This document shows positions 1 through 8,080 of a DNA stretch of 64,000 nt, one piece after another. The position numbers and the translations under genes are program-made. The stretch's first letter is position 1. The number at the start of each line of letters is the position of its first letter. This stretch comes from Veillonellaceae bacterium DNF00626 (GTDB lineage Bacteria; Bacillota; Negativicutes; Veillonellales; Dialisteraceae), in NCBI GenBank assembly GCA_001553355.1, contig KQ960828.1:129668-193667 (forward strand), read 5' to 3'. The notes beneath the pieces are model-generated. The model worked only from the letters and a program-made list of their open reading frames with translations. It was not told the DNA's origin and did no database searches.

Positions 1-86
1 ATTTTTTGATAAAAATAGTATCTTTTATGATCCGACTGAGTGTCTGAACTCAAATTTAAGCAAAAATAGAAAAGAAAGGGAAGCTA

Positions 87-1202
87 ATGTCTGAACATAA
101 ATCACGTAGATTTTTTATTTTGACAGCTAGCATAGGAACCGGGCATAGTCAAGCTGCACGTGCCATTGCAGAAGCGCTGAAAGATGAACATCCTGAAGAC
201 TCTGTTCGAGTTCTTGATTTTGTATCGCGTGATGCATTGTCAGTAGATCAAATCATTAAAAAAACTTACTTGCAACTAATCAAAATATTGCCGGAAATTT
301 ATGATATTTTGTATAATAATTCGCAAAACAGTAGTTTTGGAAAAACATCACAAACGTTACTTTCTTTGAGCTTTCGTCGACGGATGAAACGATTAATTCA
401 AGTATTAAAACCGGATGCATTGATTTTTACACATCCTTTTCCGGCAGGGGCTGCAGATTTATTAAAAAAACGTAGAGATATTTCTACACCCCTTTTAGGT
501 GTCGTGACAGATTTCGATATTCATCAATTATGGATTGATAGACATCTTGATGGGTATTGTGTCGCTACGCCTGAATTGGTAAACTCTCTTGTTGGATATG
601 GTATTTCACAGGATATCATTCATGCTACTGGGATACCGGTAAGAAAATCTTTTTACACCGAGAATATAGCGAAAACATCTGTGGAAAAAGGAACTGTTTT
701 GATAATGGGTGGCGGCTTAGGACTCGGAAGAATTATTGATGATATTAAAATACTTGATCAAGTAGAAGAAATATCAAAATTCATTGTAGTAACCGGGCAA
801 AATATAAGACTTTATGAAGAAGTAGCTGCTTTAGCTGATCAGTTGGCACATCCTGTAGAACTTCATAGTTACACGAATAAAGTGGCGACACTTATGGGAC
901 GCTCTGAATTATTAGTAACCAAACCCGGAGCTTTAACCTGTACAGAAGCTATGCTCATGAAATTACCCATGGTGTTGGTAAATACACTTCCGGGTCAAGA
1001 AAGAGCTAATGCAGCATACCTTATGGGATTAGGTTGCGCTGACGAAGCGAAGCCTGAAGAGTTGGCGGAAAAAGTAAAATTTATTCTTCATGATAAATCG
1101 AAAAGGGAAGTTATGAAAGATGCATGTCGATTGGTGTCTCCTTATAGTGCTAAAGCAGTAGTAAAGGTACTTTATGACATGGTGAAAACCGGGGACCAGT
1201 GA
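87..1202 (+). CDS. UgtP/MGDG-synthase-type glycosyltransferase (GT28)
   Basis: This 371-residue protein looks like a processive glycolipid glycosyltransferase of the UgtP/MGDG synthase group, which transfers a sugar from a nucleotide sugar to diacylglycerol at the inner membrane face. The N-terminal part (about 8-170) has the diagnostic SIGTGHSQAA start of the MGDG-synthase domain. The C-terminal half (about 200-365) is a MurG-like GT28 domain with GGGLGLGR near 208 and a KPGALTCTEA donor-binding stretch near 278. The length fits the family. The ATG has a GAAAGGGAAG ribosome binding site just upstream. The gene stands alone and ends before a terminator. The acceptor cannot be told from sequence. 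MurG itself is less likely because the N-terminal domain differs. Confidence 0.72.
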   Translation: MSEHKSRRFFILTASIGTGHSQAARAIAEALKDEHPEDSVRVLDFVSRDALSVDQIIKKTYLQLIKILPEIYDILYNNSQNSSFGKTSQTLLSLSFRRRMKRLIQVLKPDALIFTHPFPAGAADLLKKRRDISTPLLGVVTDFDIHQLWIDRHLDGYCVATPELVNSLVGYGISQDIIHATGIPVRKSFYTENIAKTSVEKGTVLIMGGGLGLGRIIDDIKILDQVEEISKFIVVTGQNIRLYEEVAALADQLAHPVELHSYTNKVATLMGRSELLVTKPGALTCTEAMLMKLPMVLVNTLPGQERANAAYLMGLGCADEAKPEELAEKVKFILHDKSKREVMKDACRLVSPYSAKAVVKVLYDMVKTGDQ

Positions 1203-1257
1203 TGTATAAATATACTTTATGTTTTTATTGAACAAAAATGAATAGTATGAAAAATCA

Positions 1258-1290
1258 AGCATCTACCGATGAGGTGGGTGCTATTTTTTT
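1258..1290 (+). terminator. Rho-independent terminator after the glycosyltransferase
   Basis: A 10-bp stem (AGCATCTACC with GGTGGGTGCT, two G-U pairs) encloses the loop GATGA and is followed by a run of seven T. It separates the glycosyltransferase from the ABC importer promoter. Confidence 0.85.
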
Positions 1291-1310
1291 ATAATTTTTC
1301 GTATAATCAT

Positions 1311-1339
1311 TTGACACTCATGCATATTTATGCTAATAT
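1311..1339 (+). promoter_or_regulatory. Sigma-70 type promoter of the amino acid ABC operon
   Basis: TTGACA, a 17-bp spacer and TAATAT form a near-consensus promoter. It lies 28 bp upstream of the importer ATPase start, with an AGGAGGG ribosome binding site at 1354-1360. Confidence 0.85.
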
Positions 1340-1367
1340 TTGTATATTATAACAGGAGGGACGTATA

Positions 1368-2111
1368 ATGAGTGAAGTGATATATGAAATCAAGCATATA
1401 AAGAAAAGTTATGGTACAACGATGGTATTAAAGGATATCAATCTATGTATAAAAAAAGGAGAAGTAGTAACAATAATTGGTCCGTCAGGATCCGGGAAAA
1501 GTACATTTCTTCGTTGCTTAAATTGTTTAGAAATTCCTGATGAAGGAGATTTAATTTTTAACGGAGAAAAAATTAATAGAAAGAGTGATATGCAAAAATT
1601 ACGAAAGCAAGTTGGCATGGTATTTCAAGCATTCCATTTATTTCCTATGTGGACTGCAGTAGAAAATGTTATGTATGCGCCAATTCATGTGAATCATTTA
1701 GATAAAAAAGAAGCGAAGGAAGAAGCTTTATATCAACTTCAGCAAGTAGGTCTTCTTGATCGAGCTGATTATTATCCTTCTCAATTATCCGGAGGACAGC
1801 AGCAGCGTGTGGCTATTGCAAGGGCATTAGCAATGAAGCCTGAAATGCTTCTTTTTGATGAACCTACTTCAGCTTTGGATCCGGAATTAGTAGGAGATGT
1901 ACTTAAAGTGATGAAGCAGGTGGCAAAAAATGGTATGACCATGGTTGTAGTAACGCATGAAATGACTTTTGCGCGAGAGGTATCTGATAGGGTGGTATTT
2001 ATGGATAAGGGGTATATTTTGGAAGAGGGAAATCCGGTAGAAATATTTACACAGCCTAAGGAAAAACGAACGCAAGAATTTCTTCAGAGACTTTTACACT
2101 TGGATATATAA
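1368..2111 (+). CDS. Polar amino acid ABC transporter ATPase (GlnQ/HisP type)
   Basis: This is the cytoplasmic ATPase of a polar amino acid importer. Of its 247 residues, the Walker A motif GPSGSGKST lies at 38-46, the Q-loop at VFQ (85-87), the signature LSGGQ at 140-144 and the Walker B LLFDEP at 161-166. The motif set and the length of about 245 are typical of GlnQ, ArtP and HisP. It is the first gene of a three-gene operon with a permease 11 bp downstream and a lipoprotein receptor. The substrate (glutamine, arginine, lysine or cystine) cannot be assigned from sequence. Confidence 0.93.
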   Translation: MSEVIYEIKHIKKSYGTTMVLKDINLCIKKGEVVTIIGPSGSGKSTFLRCLNCLEIPDEGDLIFNGEKINRKSDMQKLRKQVGMVFQAFHLFPMWTAVENVMYAPIHVNHLDKKEAKEEALYQLQQVGLLDRADYYPSQLSGGQQQRVAIARALAMKPEMLLFDEPTSALDPELVGDVLKVMKQVAKNGMTMVVVTHEMTFAREVSDRVVFMDKGYILEEGNPVEIFTQPKEKRTQEFLQRLLHLDI

Positions 2112-2122
2112 GGAGAGAAGAC

Positions 2123-2818
2123 ATGGAATCAGTTATAAATATCGCCATTGAGTATCAGGATATTTTTCTGGCAGGTATCAAAATCACTATTATTATTTCT
2201 TTATTGGCTTGTTTATTTGGTTTGCTTTTGGGAATCATTTTGGCATTTATGAAATTATCAAAATATAAAATATTACGATGGATTGCAGTAGCGTATGTAG
2301 AAATTGTCAGAGGTACACCAATATTGGTCCAAATCGCATTAGTATTTTTCGGATTGCCTGTGTTGGGTGTAGAATTTCCTCATTTTGAAGTGTTAGGGGT
2401 AGATTTTGAACGTCTTTCCGCCGGTGTATTTGCTTTAATTCTTAATTCCGGTGCTTACCAATGTGAAATTGTTCGTTCCGGAATACAAGCAGTTCCTAAA
2501 GGTCAATTGGAGGCTGCATTATCTCTTGGATTTGCCCGATGGAAAGCAATGCTTCATATTGTAATGCCTCAGGCTATAAAACATATTTTACCGGTCATCG
2601 GTAATGAATTTGTTACATTAATCAAAGAGTCGTCTCAAGTTTCTGTTATTGGTATTGCTGATTTAATGTATACAGCGACAACAATTCAGGGTATTAGTTT
2701 CCAGGCATTTCCCCCGTTGATTATCATAGCAATATATTATTTTATTTTAACGTTTATAATGTCTCAAGCACTGCGATTATTTGAAAAAGATTTGCAGTGT
2801 CGGACAACGAAAGGATAA
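2123..2818 (+). CDS. Polar amino acid ABC transporter permease (HisM/GlnP type)
   Basis: This 231-residue inner membrane permease partners the ATPase encoded upstream. Hydrophobic segments begin around residue 17, and an IVRGTPILVQ stretch near 60-70 is typical of this family. The EAA loop that docks on the ATPase is visible near 133-155, with EAALSLGF followed by an IVMPQA segment. It probably has five transmembrane helices. There is only one permease gene, so it likely acts as a homodimer. The spacing of 11 bp upstream and 9 bp downstream indicates one transcript with its neighbours. Confidence 0.93.
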   Translation: MESVINIAIEYQDIFLAGIKITIIISLLACLFGLLLGIILAFMKLSKYKILRWIAVAYVEIVRGTPILVQIALVFFGLPVLGVEFPHFEVLGVDFERLSAGVFALILNSGAYQCEIVRSGIQAVPKGQLEAALSLGFARWKAMLHIVMPQAIKHILPVIGNEFVTLIKESSQVSVIGIADLMYTATTIQGISFQAFPPLIIIAIYYFILTFIMSQALRLFEKDLQCRTTKG

Positions 2819-2827
2819 AGGTGAAAA

Positions 2828-3676
2828 ATGATGAATAAGTGGATAAAAAGTATTGTATGCGGTTTATTTTTAGTAGGAATTTTTACAGTATCCGGTTGCG
2901 GATCTAATGAAACAAAAACAACATCTGCACCACAAAATTCTGTACATCTCTTGGAGAAAATTAAAGAAAGAGGAACCTTAGTGGTAGGAACGGCATCAGG
3001 ATACCCGCCTTATGAATTTGTTGATACATCAGTGGCAGAGAAAAAAGTAGTGGGTGTGGATATTGAATTAGCACAGAAAATTGCAGATGAATTAGGGGTT
3101 AAACTGGAAATACAAGATATGAATTTTCAGGCTCTGCTCAGTTCATTAGGAAGTGGTAAAGTGGATATTGCTATTGCCGGTATGAATGAAACGGCAGAAA
3201 GAAAGAAGTCTATGGATTTTTCTCACGGTTATTTACCGACACATGCGAAAATATTAATAAAGAAAAGTGATGCTGCTTTGTATCCGGAATTATCGTCTTT
3301 TGAGGGAAAGGCAATAGGAGTACAAAAATTATCCATACAAGAAAATTTAGTTAAGCAAAAAATGAAAAAAAGTCAGATTATAGCATTGGCGCATGTTCCT
3401 GATGTGATTATGGAATTAAAACATGGTAAAGTAGCTTGTGTGGTAACAGATAGTTTAATTGGAGAACAATATTTATTATTCAATGATGATTTGATGCTGT
3501 CTTCTATTGACTTAGGAGAAGAGGCACTATTATCAGCTGTTGCTATACCCAAAGGAAATAAAGAACTTTTAACGGTTATTAATAAAGTGATTGACAAAGA
3601 AACAGAAAACGGGAATATAGAAAAATGGAAGACTTATTATAATCAAAAAGTAGTAGATAATGTAATGAAGAAATAG
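2828..3676 (+). CDS. Amino acid ABC transporter substrate-binding lipoprotein
   Basis: This is the receptor of the importer, probably tethered as a lipoprotein in the periplasm or inner membrane. It has 282 residues with a short basic start, a hydrophobic segment and the lipobox VSGC, whose lipidated cysteine would be Cys24. The mature part is a type II periplasmic binding protein of SBP family 3, visible from GTLVVGTASGYPPYEF onward and in the stretch VDIAIAGMNET. The start is ATG ATG; the second ATG (2831) is equally possible and changes only one residue. It ends the three-gene operon and is followed at once by a terminator. Ligand is unknown. Confidence 0.92.
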   Translation: MMNKWIKSIVCGLFLVGIFTVSGCGSNETKTTSAPQNSVHLLEKIKERGTLVVGTASGYPPYEFVDTSVAEKKVVGVDIELAQKIADELGVKLEIQDMNFQALLSSLGSGKVDIAIAGMNETAERKKSMDFSHGYLPTHAKILIKKSDAALYPELSSFEGKAIGVQKLSIQENLVKQKMKKSQIIALAHVPDVIMELKHGKVACVVTDSLIGEQYLLFNDDLMLSSIDLGEEALLSAVAIPKGNKELLTVINKVIDKETENGNIEKWKTYYNQKVVDNVMKK

Positions 3677-3683
3677 ATGTCGA

Positions 3684-3722
3684 AATAGAGAGTTATATGG
3701 AAAAGAGAACTCTCTATTTTTA
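3684..3722 (+). terminator. Terminator of the amino acid ABC operon
   Basis: An 11-bp perfect stem (AATAGAGAGTT with AACTCTCTATT) with a 13-base loop is followed by TTTTAT. It lies 8 bases after the lipoprotein stop codon. Confidence 0.85.
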
Positions 3723-3772
3723 TCGGTTAGCATTAATCGTCCTATAAATATATGGAGCGGAATAAATGTTTA

Positions 3773-3781
3773 TGTTATACT
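3773..3781 (+). promoter_or_regulatory. Extended -10 promoter candidate for lysA
   Basis: TGTTATACT is an extended -10 element (TGn followed by TATACT). The -35 region 17 bp upstream (TGGAGC) is poor. It lies about 40 bp before the lysA start. Confidence 0.5.
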
Positions 3782-3821
3782 CAAGTAACAAAATAAATGA
3801 CATCATAGGAAGGTGATCGGA

Positions 3822-5075
3822 ATGAATGTAAAGAAAATACCGTTTAGCGATGAGTTACTAAGAGAAATTGCAACCACATATGGTACACCATTTCATATAT
3901 ATGACGAAAAGGGTATGAAGGATAATATAAAAAAATTCCAAGAAGCATTTTCGTGGCATGCAGATTTTAAGGAATATTTTGCTGTTAAAGCTACACCGAA
4001 TCCATGGATAATGAAATCTTTAAAAGAAGTAAATGTAGGTGCAGATTGTAGTTCGATGGCGGAATTAATATTAGCAGAAGCAGTAGGTCTTGAGGGCGAG
4101 GATATCGTCTTTTCCTCTAACGATACGCCGGATGAAGAATTTATAAAAGCTAACGAGTTAAATGCTATTATCAATTTAGATGATGAATCCAATATAGCGG
4201 ATCTGGAAAGACTTAATATTTGTCCTAAACGAATTTGTTTTCGCTATAATCCGGGCCCTGATGTGAATAGGGGCAATGGTATTATTGGAAAACCGGAAGA
4301 AGCAAAATATGGAATGACTCATGAGCAGCTTTTGCGTTCCGTACACTGGGCGAAAGAAAAGGGGATTTCTTATATCGGTATACACACGATGATTATTTCT
4401 GCCGAGTTGGAACTAAAAGGACTTTTGGGAACTATTGAACTTATGTTTGATCTAGCCAATGAAATAAAAAATAAAGAAGGAATTATAGTTAATTTTATTG
4501 ATTTTGGCGGAGGTATAGGAATTCCTTATAAACCGGAAGATACAGCTGTAGATTTAGAAAGATTAGGGGAAGAAACACGGAAATTATACGAGAAAAAAAT
4601 GAAAGGGTTTGATAATACAAGAATTTGTTTTGAATGCGGTCGTTCGATTACAGGACCTTATGGATTTTTAGTTACTGAAGCGATTCATTATAAACATATT
4701 TACCGAAATTACATTGGAGTAGATGCTTGTATGGCGGATTTAATGCGCCCCGGAATGTATGGCGCCTATCATCATATTACTGTATTAGGAAAAGAAAACA
4801 CCATTCATGATCAAGTATATGATGTCGTTGGTTCACTCTGTGAAAATTGTGATAAGTTTGCTATACAAAGAAAACTACCTGAAATAGAAAAAGGCGATTT
4901 GCTCATCATACATGATACCGGAGCTCATGGACATAGTATGGGATTTAATTATAATGGACGTCTTAGGCATCAAGAAATATTAGTACATAACGACGGGTCT
5001 GTGCAACAAATTCGTAGAAATGAGACATTGAAAGATTTATTTAGTACTCTTGATTTTCCGAAATTAATAAAATAA
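3822..5075 (+). CDS. lysA: Diaminopimelate decarboxylase
   Basis: LysA decarboxylates meso-diaminopimelate to lysine using PLP, the last step of lysine synthesis. The 417-residue protein has the PLP lysine in EYFAVKATPNP (Lys56), the glycine loop DFGGGIGIPY, the cofactor stretch ECGRSITGPYG and the substrate loop GAHGHSMGFNYNGR. A GTG at 3813 is in frame, but it lies inside the ribosome binding site AGGAAGGTG. The ATG at 3822, seven bases after it, is therefore the better start. The gene is single and has its own terminator. Other fold-III decarboxylases (carboxynorspermidine, ornithine) share the fold, so the substrate assignment is by overall similarity. lysC for the same pathway lies far away at 46.9-48.2 kb. 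Confidence 0.85.
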   Translation: MNVKKIPFSDELLREIATTYGTPFHIYDEKGMKDNIKKFQEAFSWHADFKEYFAVKATPNPWIMKSLKEVNVGADCSSMAELILAEAVGLEGEDIVFSSNDTPDEEFIKANELNAIINLDDESNIADLERLNICPKRICFRYNPGPDVNRGNGIIGKPEEAKYGMTHEQLLRSVHWAKEKGISYIGIHTMIISAELELKGLLGTIELMFDLANEIKNKEGIIVNFIDFGGGIGIPYKPEDTAVDLERLGEETRKLYEKKMKGFDNTRICFECGRSITGPYGFLVTEAIHYKHIYRNYIGVDACMADLMRPGMYGAYHHITVLGKENTIHDQVYDVVGSLCENCDKFAIQRKLPEIEKGDLLIIHDTGAHGHSMGFNYNGRLRHQEILVHNDGSVQQIRRNETLKDLFSTLDFPKLIK

Positions 5076-5097
5076 AAAAAACCGCCATAAAGGCGGC
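5073..5097 (-). terminator. Minus-strand terminator of the fabK/carbonic anhydrase unit
   Basis: Read on the minus strand, CCGCC and GGCGG enclose a short loop and are followed by TTTTTTTTATTTT. It lies just beyond the stop codon of the gene at 5119-5691. Confidence 0.85.
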
Positions 5098-5098
5098 T

Positions 5099-5134
5099 AA
5101 GAACACTCATGACTAATGTTATGAGTGTTCTTTT
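5099..5134 (+). terminator. Plus-strand terminator of lysA
   Basis: A 12-bp perfect stem (AAGAACACTCAT with ATGAGTGTTCTT) is followed by TTTTG. It overlaps the last codons of the convergent gene, so it sits inside that coding sequence. Confidence 0.75.
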
Positions 5135-5691
5135 GTAACGGTCGGTTCACCGTGATAAAGTTCTCCACCGATATTTGGACAAATACCATAGCGGATAGCC
5201 CACTCAGTTTTATACATAACAGCTTGATTGTGAATATTATCTATGCGATTTATGGTAGCTTTTACTTTTCCCGGAACGCCTACGACTAAAGAGTTCGGAG
5301 GAATGACTGCATCTTCCAACACAACAGCACCGGCAGCAATAATAGAACCGCGACCGATATGTGCGCCGGTAAGAACAGTGGCATTAATTCCAATCAAAAC
5401 ATGATCTTCAACGGTACAAGCATGAACACAAGCACCATGACCGATTGTAACATAATCACCGATAATACATGGGGCGTGGTCAGCTACATGTAAACAAGCT
5501 AAATCTTGCAAGTTTGAATATTCACCAATAGAAATATAATCCATGTCGCCACGAGCCACGGCACCGGGCCAAATGCTTGCATATTTACCCACACGGACGT
5601 CACCGAGGACTACAGCTGTAGGTGCTACAAAAGCATCGGCATCAATTTGAGGGATAATTCCCTGAAAAGCATTAGTAGAAAAAGTATGCAT
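5119..5691 (-). CDS. Gamma-carbonic-anhydrase-like hexapeptide protein
   Basis: This 190-residue protein has a left-handed beta-helix of hexapeptide repeats, seen as GDVRVGKYASIWPGAV, then IGEYSN, IGDYVT, IGINATV and IGRGSI. It belongs to the gamma carbonic anhydrase/YrdA/PaaY family. Candidate zinc ligands are the histidine in CLHVAD and two histidines in IGHGACVHAC. Many family members bind zinc, but few have proven carbonic anhydrase activity, so the reaction is uncertain. The start has an AAGGAGG ribosome binding site. It lies 48 bp behind fabK on the same strand and is probably co-transcribed with it. Confidence 0.85.
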   Translation of the reverse strand: MHTFSTNAFQGIIPQIDADAFVAPTAVVLGDVRVGKYASIWPGAVARGDMDYISIGEYSNLQDLACLHVADHAPCIIGDYVTIGHGACVHACTVEDHVLIGINATVLTGAHIGRGSIIAAGAVVLEDAVIPPNSLVVGVPGKVKATINRIDNIHNQAVMYKTEWAIRYGICPNIGGELYHGEPTVTKEHS

Positions 5692-5739
5692 AATAATACC
5701 TCCTTATTACACTCAAAAAGAGAGTGTATTCGTATAATA

Positions 5740-6690
5740 TTAAATTTTGGAAGTAGCTTTTTGAAGAACTTCTTCCGTTTCTTTGGTGATTTGGGCAATA
5801 ATATCACTTACCGGTTCTATTTGACGTAAATGAGTTAAAGACATTCCTGCCAAAACGAAGCCATTTTCCACATCACCATCAACTGCCGCAATTTTATTAG
5901 TTCCACGAGAAAGAGTTTCTAAATCCTCTCGGGATGCACCTTGATATTCTGCTTGTAAATATTTTTCTGTAAAGGTATTTTTTAGTCCACGAACACTATT
6001 ATTTTTTGAAAAACCGGTAACGGTGGAATCGGTATCAGCTGCTTGAATAATAGCTTGTTTTGCATTGGGATGTAAACGGCATTCTTCGGCTAAAAGGAAA
6101 CGTGTTCCCATTTGAACGCCGGATGCTCCCATGACTAAAGCGGCAGCAATACCACGGCCGTCAACAATACCGCCGGCAGCGACAACCGGAATTTCAATAT
6201 CAGGAAGTACATTTTCCATAAGAGCCATTAAAGTAATTTTTCCATCATGTCCACCGGCTTCCATGCCTTCGATAACTAAAGCATCAGCGCCTGCATCTTG
6301 TACACGACGAGCCAATTTTGCATTAGGGACGACAGTTACACATTTGATGCCATGAGCGTGAAGCGGTTCTAACCAAGGAACGGGATTTCCGGCGCCAATA
6401 GTAACAAACGGAACTTTTTCGTCACATGCAATTTGCGCGATGTCGTCTTTATTTCTATTTTGTAACATAAGATTAACGCCAAAAACTTTATTAGGTCCGG
6501 CAATATCTTTGAATCGACGAATTTCATTACGGACTTCATCAGGCGAAAAACCACCGGAAGCAATAACTCCGGCACAACCGGCATGACTCATAGCCGCAGC
6601 TAATTTGCCATCGGAAATATAAGCCATTGCACCTTGTATAATGGGGTAATCAATATTTAATAGTTGAGTGAATTTCGTTTTCCACATCAT
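5740..6690 (-). CDS. fabK: Enoyl-ACP reductase FabK (nitronate monooxygenase family)
   Basis: FabK is an FMN enzyme that reduces enoyl-ACP in the last step of each fatty acid elongation cycle. The 316-residue TIM-barrel protein shows YPIIQGAMAYISDG at the start, AGCAGVIASGG, GADALVIEGMEAGGHDG and AAGGIVDGRGIAAAL, all typical of the FabK/nitronate monooxygenase superfamily. Length and motifs fit FabK best, though a nitronate monooxygenase cannot be excluded without the neighbouring fab genes, which are absent here. Three consecutive ATG codons start at 6693; the second is 6 bases from the AGGAGG box and is chosen. The carbonic-anhydrase-like gene follows. Confidence 0.75.
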   Translation of the reverse strand: MMWKTKFTQLLNIDYPIIQGAMAYISDGKLAAAMSHAGCAGVIASGGFSPDEVRNEIRRFKDIAGPNKVFGVNLMLQNRNKDDIAQIACDEKVPFVTIGAGNPVPWLEPLHAHGIKCVTVVPNAKLARRVQDAGADALVIEGMEAGGHDGKITLMALMENVLPDIEIPVVAAGGIVDGRGIAAALVMGASGVQMGTRFLLAEECRLHPNAKQAIIQAADTDSTVTGFSKNNSVRGLKNTFTEKYLQAEYQGASREDLETLSRGTNKIAAVDGDVENGFVLAGMSLTHLRQIEPVSDIIAQITKETEEVLQKATSKI

Positions 6691-6759
6691 CATAATCCTC
6701 CTTTTAGGGCTAATAATTGAAAATAATCATCATTGATTGATACTCCATGATTTATATTC

Positions 6760-6789
6760 ATTATAACGCCTTTTTGATTGTTTTGAAAA
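6760..6789 (-). promoter_or_regulatory. Promoter candidate for fabK
   Basis: On the minus strand TTTTCA, an 18-bp spacer and a perfect TATAAT lie about 70 bp before fabK. The -35 element matches the consensus at four of six positions. Confidence 0.55.
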
Positions 6790-6931
6790 CATCATTGTAT
6801 TTATATTTTCTTTAGTTCTATATAGAATTTTTTATATAAATGAATCACTTATAGTAGAAACACAATGAAATATATTATTTTGCTGCGCAAGGTAAAAAGT
6901 GTACACTAATGCATCGATTTGGATACAGTTA

Positions 6932-6960
6932 TTGAGGCAATTAATTACCCGTGTTATACT
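6932..6960 (+). promoter_or_regulatory. Promoter of the glycolytic operon
   Basis: TTGAGG, a 17-bp spacer and TATACT with an upstream TGT (extended -10) form a strong promoter. The predicted transcript has a leader of roughly 90 bases before gapA. Confidence 0.8.
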
Positions 6961-7058
6961 ATATTAAACAGACTTTTATTATTAAAGTCGAAATTTCTTA
7001 GTGGCAGTGAGCACAAGATTGTCTAAATTATTACAGTTATTAGTTTGGAGGGTGCAAT

Positions 7059-8069
7059 ATGACAAAAGTAGCAATCAATGGATTTGGCCGAATCGGGCGT
7101 TTGGTATTTCGCGGATTATTGGATAGAGATGATTTAGATATTGTTGCTATTAATAATCCGAGTGGACCGGAAACAGCAGCATATCTATTAAAATATGATA
7201 CAGTTCATGGTCGTTTAAATAAAAAAGTAGAAATTGATGGAGATGATTTACTCGTAGACGGGAAACGGATTCATGTCCTTCATGATCGAGATCCTGAAAA
7301 TTTAGACTGGAGTGCATATGGAGTAGAAATAGTTATTGAATCTACCGGTAAATTAAAAGATCGTGCCGGTGCATCTAAACATTTGAGAGGTACCGTAAAA
7401 AAAGTTATCATCACGGCACCGGGAAAAGATGAGGATGCTACTATTGTTATGGGTGTTAATGAAAATATTTATAATCCGGATGAAGATCAAATTATTTCTA
7501 ATGCATCATGTACAACTAATTGTTTGGCACCGGTTTGTAAAGTATTAGAAAGAGAATTTGGCATTAAACGTGGACTTATGACTACTGTTCATTCTTATAC
7601 GAATGACCAAGCTATTTTGGAAAAAGCTCATAAAAAAGATCCTCGTCGTGGAAGAGCAGCCGCAGAAAATATGGTACCTACCAGTACCGGAGCAGCAAAA
7701 GCTATTGGTATCGTCATTCCGGCGCTCCAAGGGAAATTAAATGGGTTGGCTATTCGTGTACCGACACCGGACGTATCTCTTGTAGATTTAACAGTTGAAT
7801 TAAATAAAAAGGTAACAAAAGAGGAAGTTAATGAAGCTTTTAAAAAAGCTGCTGACAGTGATTTGAAAGGAATTTTAGCTTATACCGATGAACCGCTTGT
7901 GTCCGGTGATTTTAAAACGACATCAGTAAGTTCTACCATTGATAGTCTTCTTACAACGGTAATTAATGACAATTTAGTAAAAGTTATTGCATGGTATGAT
8001 AATGAATGGGGATACTCTATGAGAATCATTGATTTGGTAGCTTTTGTTGCCAAGAAAGGGCTGAAATAA
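7059..8069 (+). CDS. gapA: Glyceraldehyde-3-phosphate dehydrogenase
   Basis: This 336-residue enzyme oxidises glyceraldehyde 3-phosphate to 1,3-bisphosphoglycerate in glycolysis. The Rossmann motif INGFGRIGR is at 6-14, the catalytic cysteine is Cys151 in ASCTTNC, and the activating histidine is His178 in TTVHSYTND. After the second beta strand the sequence is INNP (31-34). NAD-specific enzymes usually carry an aspartate at the position of Asn33, so cofactor choice is less certain than usual and some NADP use is conceivable. The ATG follows a GGAGGG ribosome binding site. It is the first gene of gapA-pgk-tpiA-eno, with pgk 11 bp downstream. Confidence 0.96.
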   Translation: MTKVAINGFGRIGRLVFRGLLDRDDLDIVAINNPSGPETAAYLLKYDTVHGRLNKKVEIDGDDLLVDGKRIHVLHDRDPENLDWSAYGVEIVIESTGKLKDRAGASKHLRGTVKKVIITAPGKDEDATIVMGVNENIYNPDEDQIISNASCTTNCLAPVCKVLEREFGIKRGLMTTVHSYTNDQAILEKAHKKDPRRGRAAAENMVPTSTGAAKAIGIVIPALQGKLNGLAIRVPTPDVSLVDLTVELNKKVTKEEVNEAFKKAADSDLKGILAYTDEPLVSGDFKTTSVSSTIDSLLTTVINDNLVKVIAWYDNEWGYSMRIIDLVAFVAKKGLK

Positions 8070-8080
8070 GGAAGGGCTTT

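Larger units (their letters stand above)
6691..7058. other. Divergent intergenic region between fabK and gapA
   Basis: This 368-bp AT-rich stretch separates divergent genes. I find the minus-strand fabK promoter near 6760-6789 and the plus-strand gapA promoter near 6932-6960. The leader of about 90 bases before gapA shows no terminator or recognisable riboswitch. No open reading frame of note lies in it. Confidence 0.6.

Noticed and set aside
3813-3821. GTG start for lysA at 3813
   Set aside because: The GTG falls within the ribosome binding site AGGAAGGTG; the ATG at 3822 is properly spaced.
6691-6931. FabT or FapR operator before fabK
   Set aside because: TTTTTGATTGTTTTGAAAAC looked similar to a FabT site, but it is not a palindrome and no good match remains.
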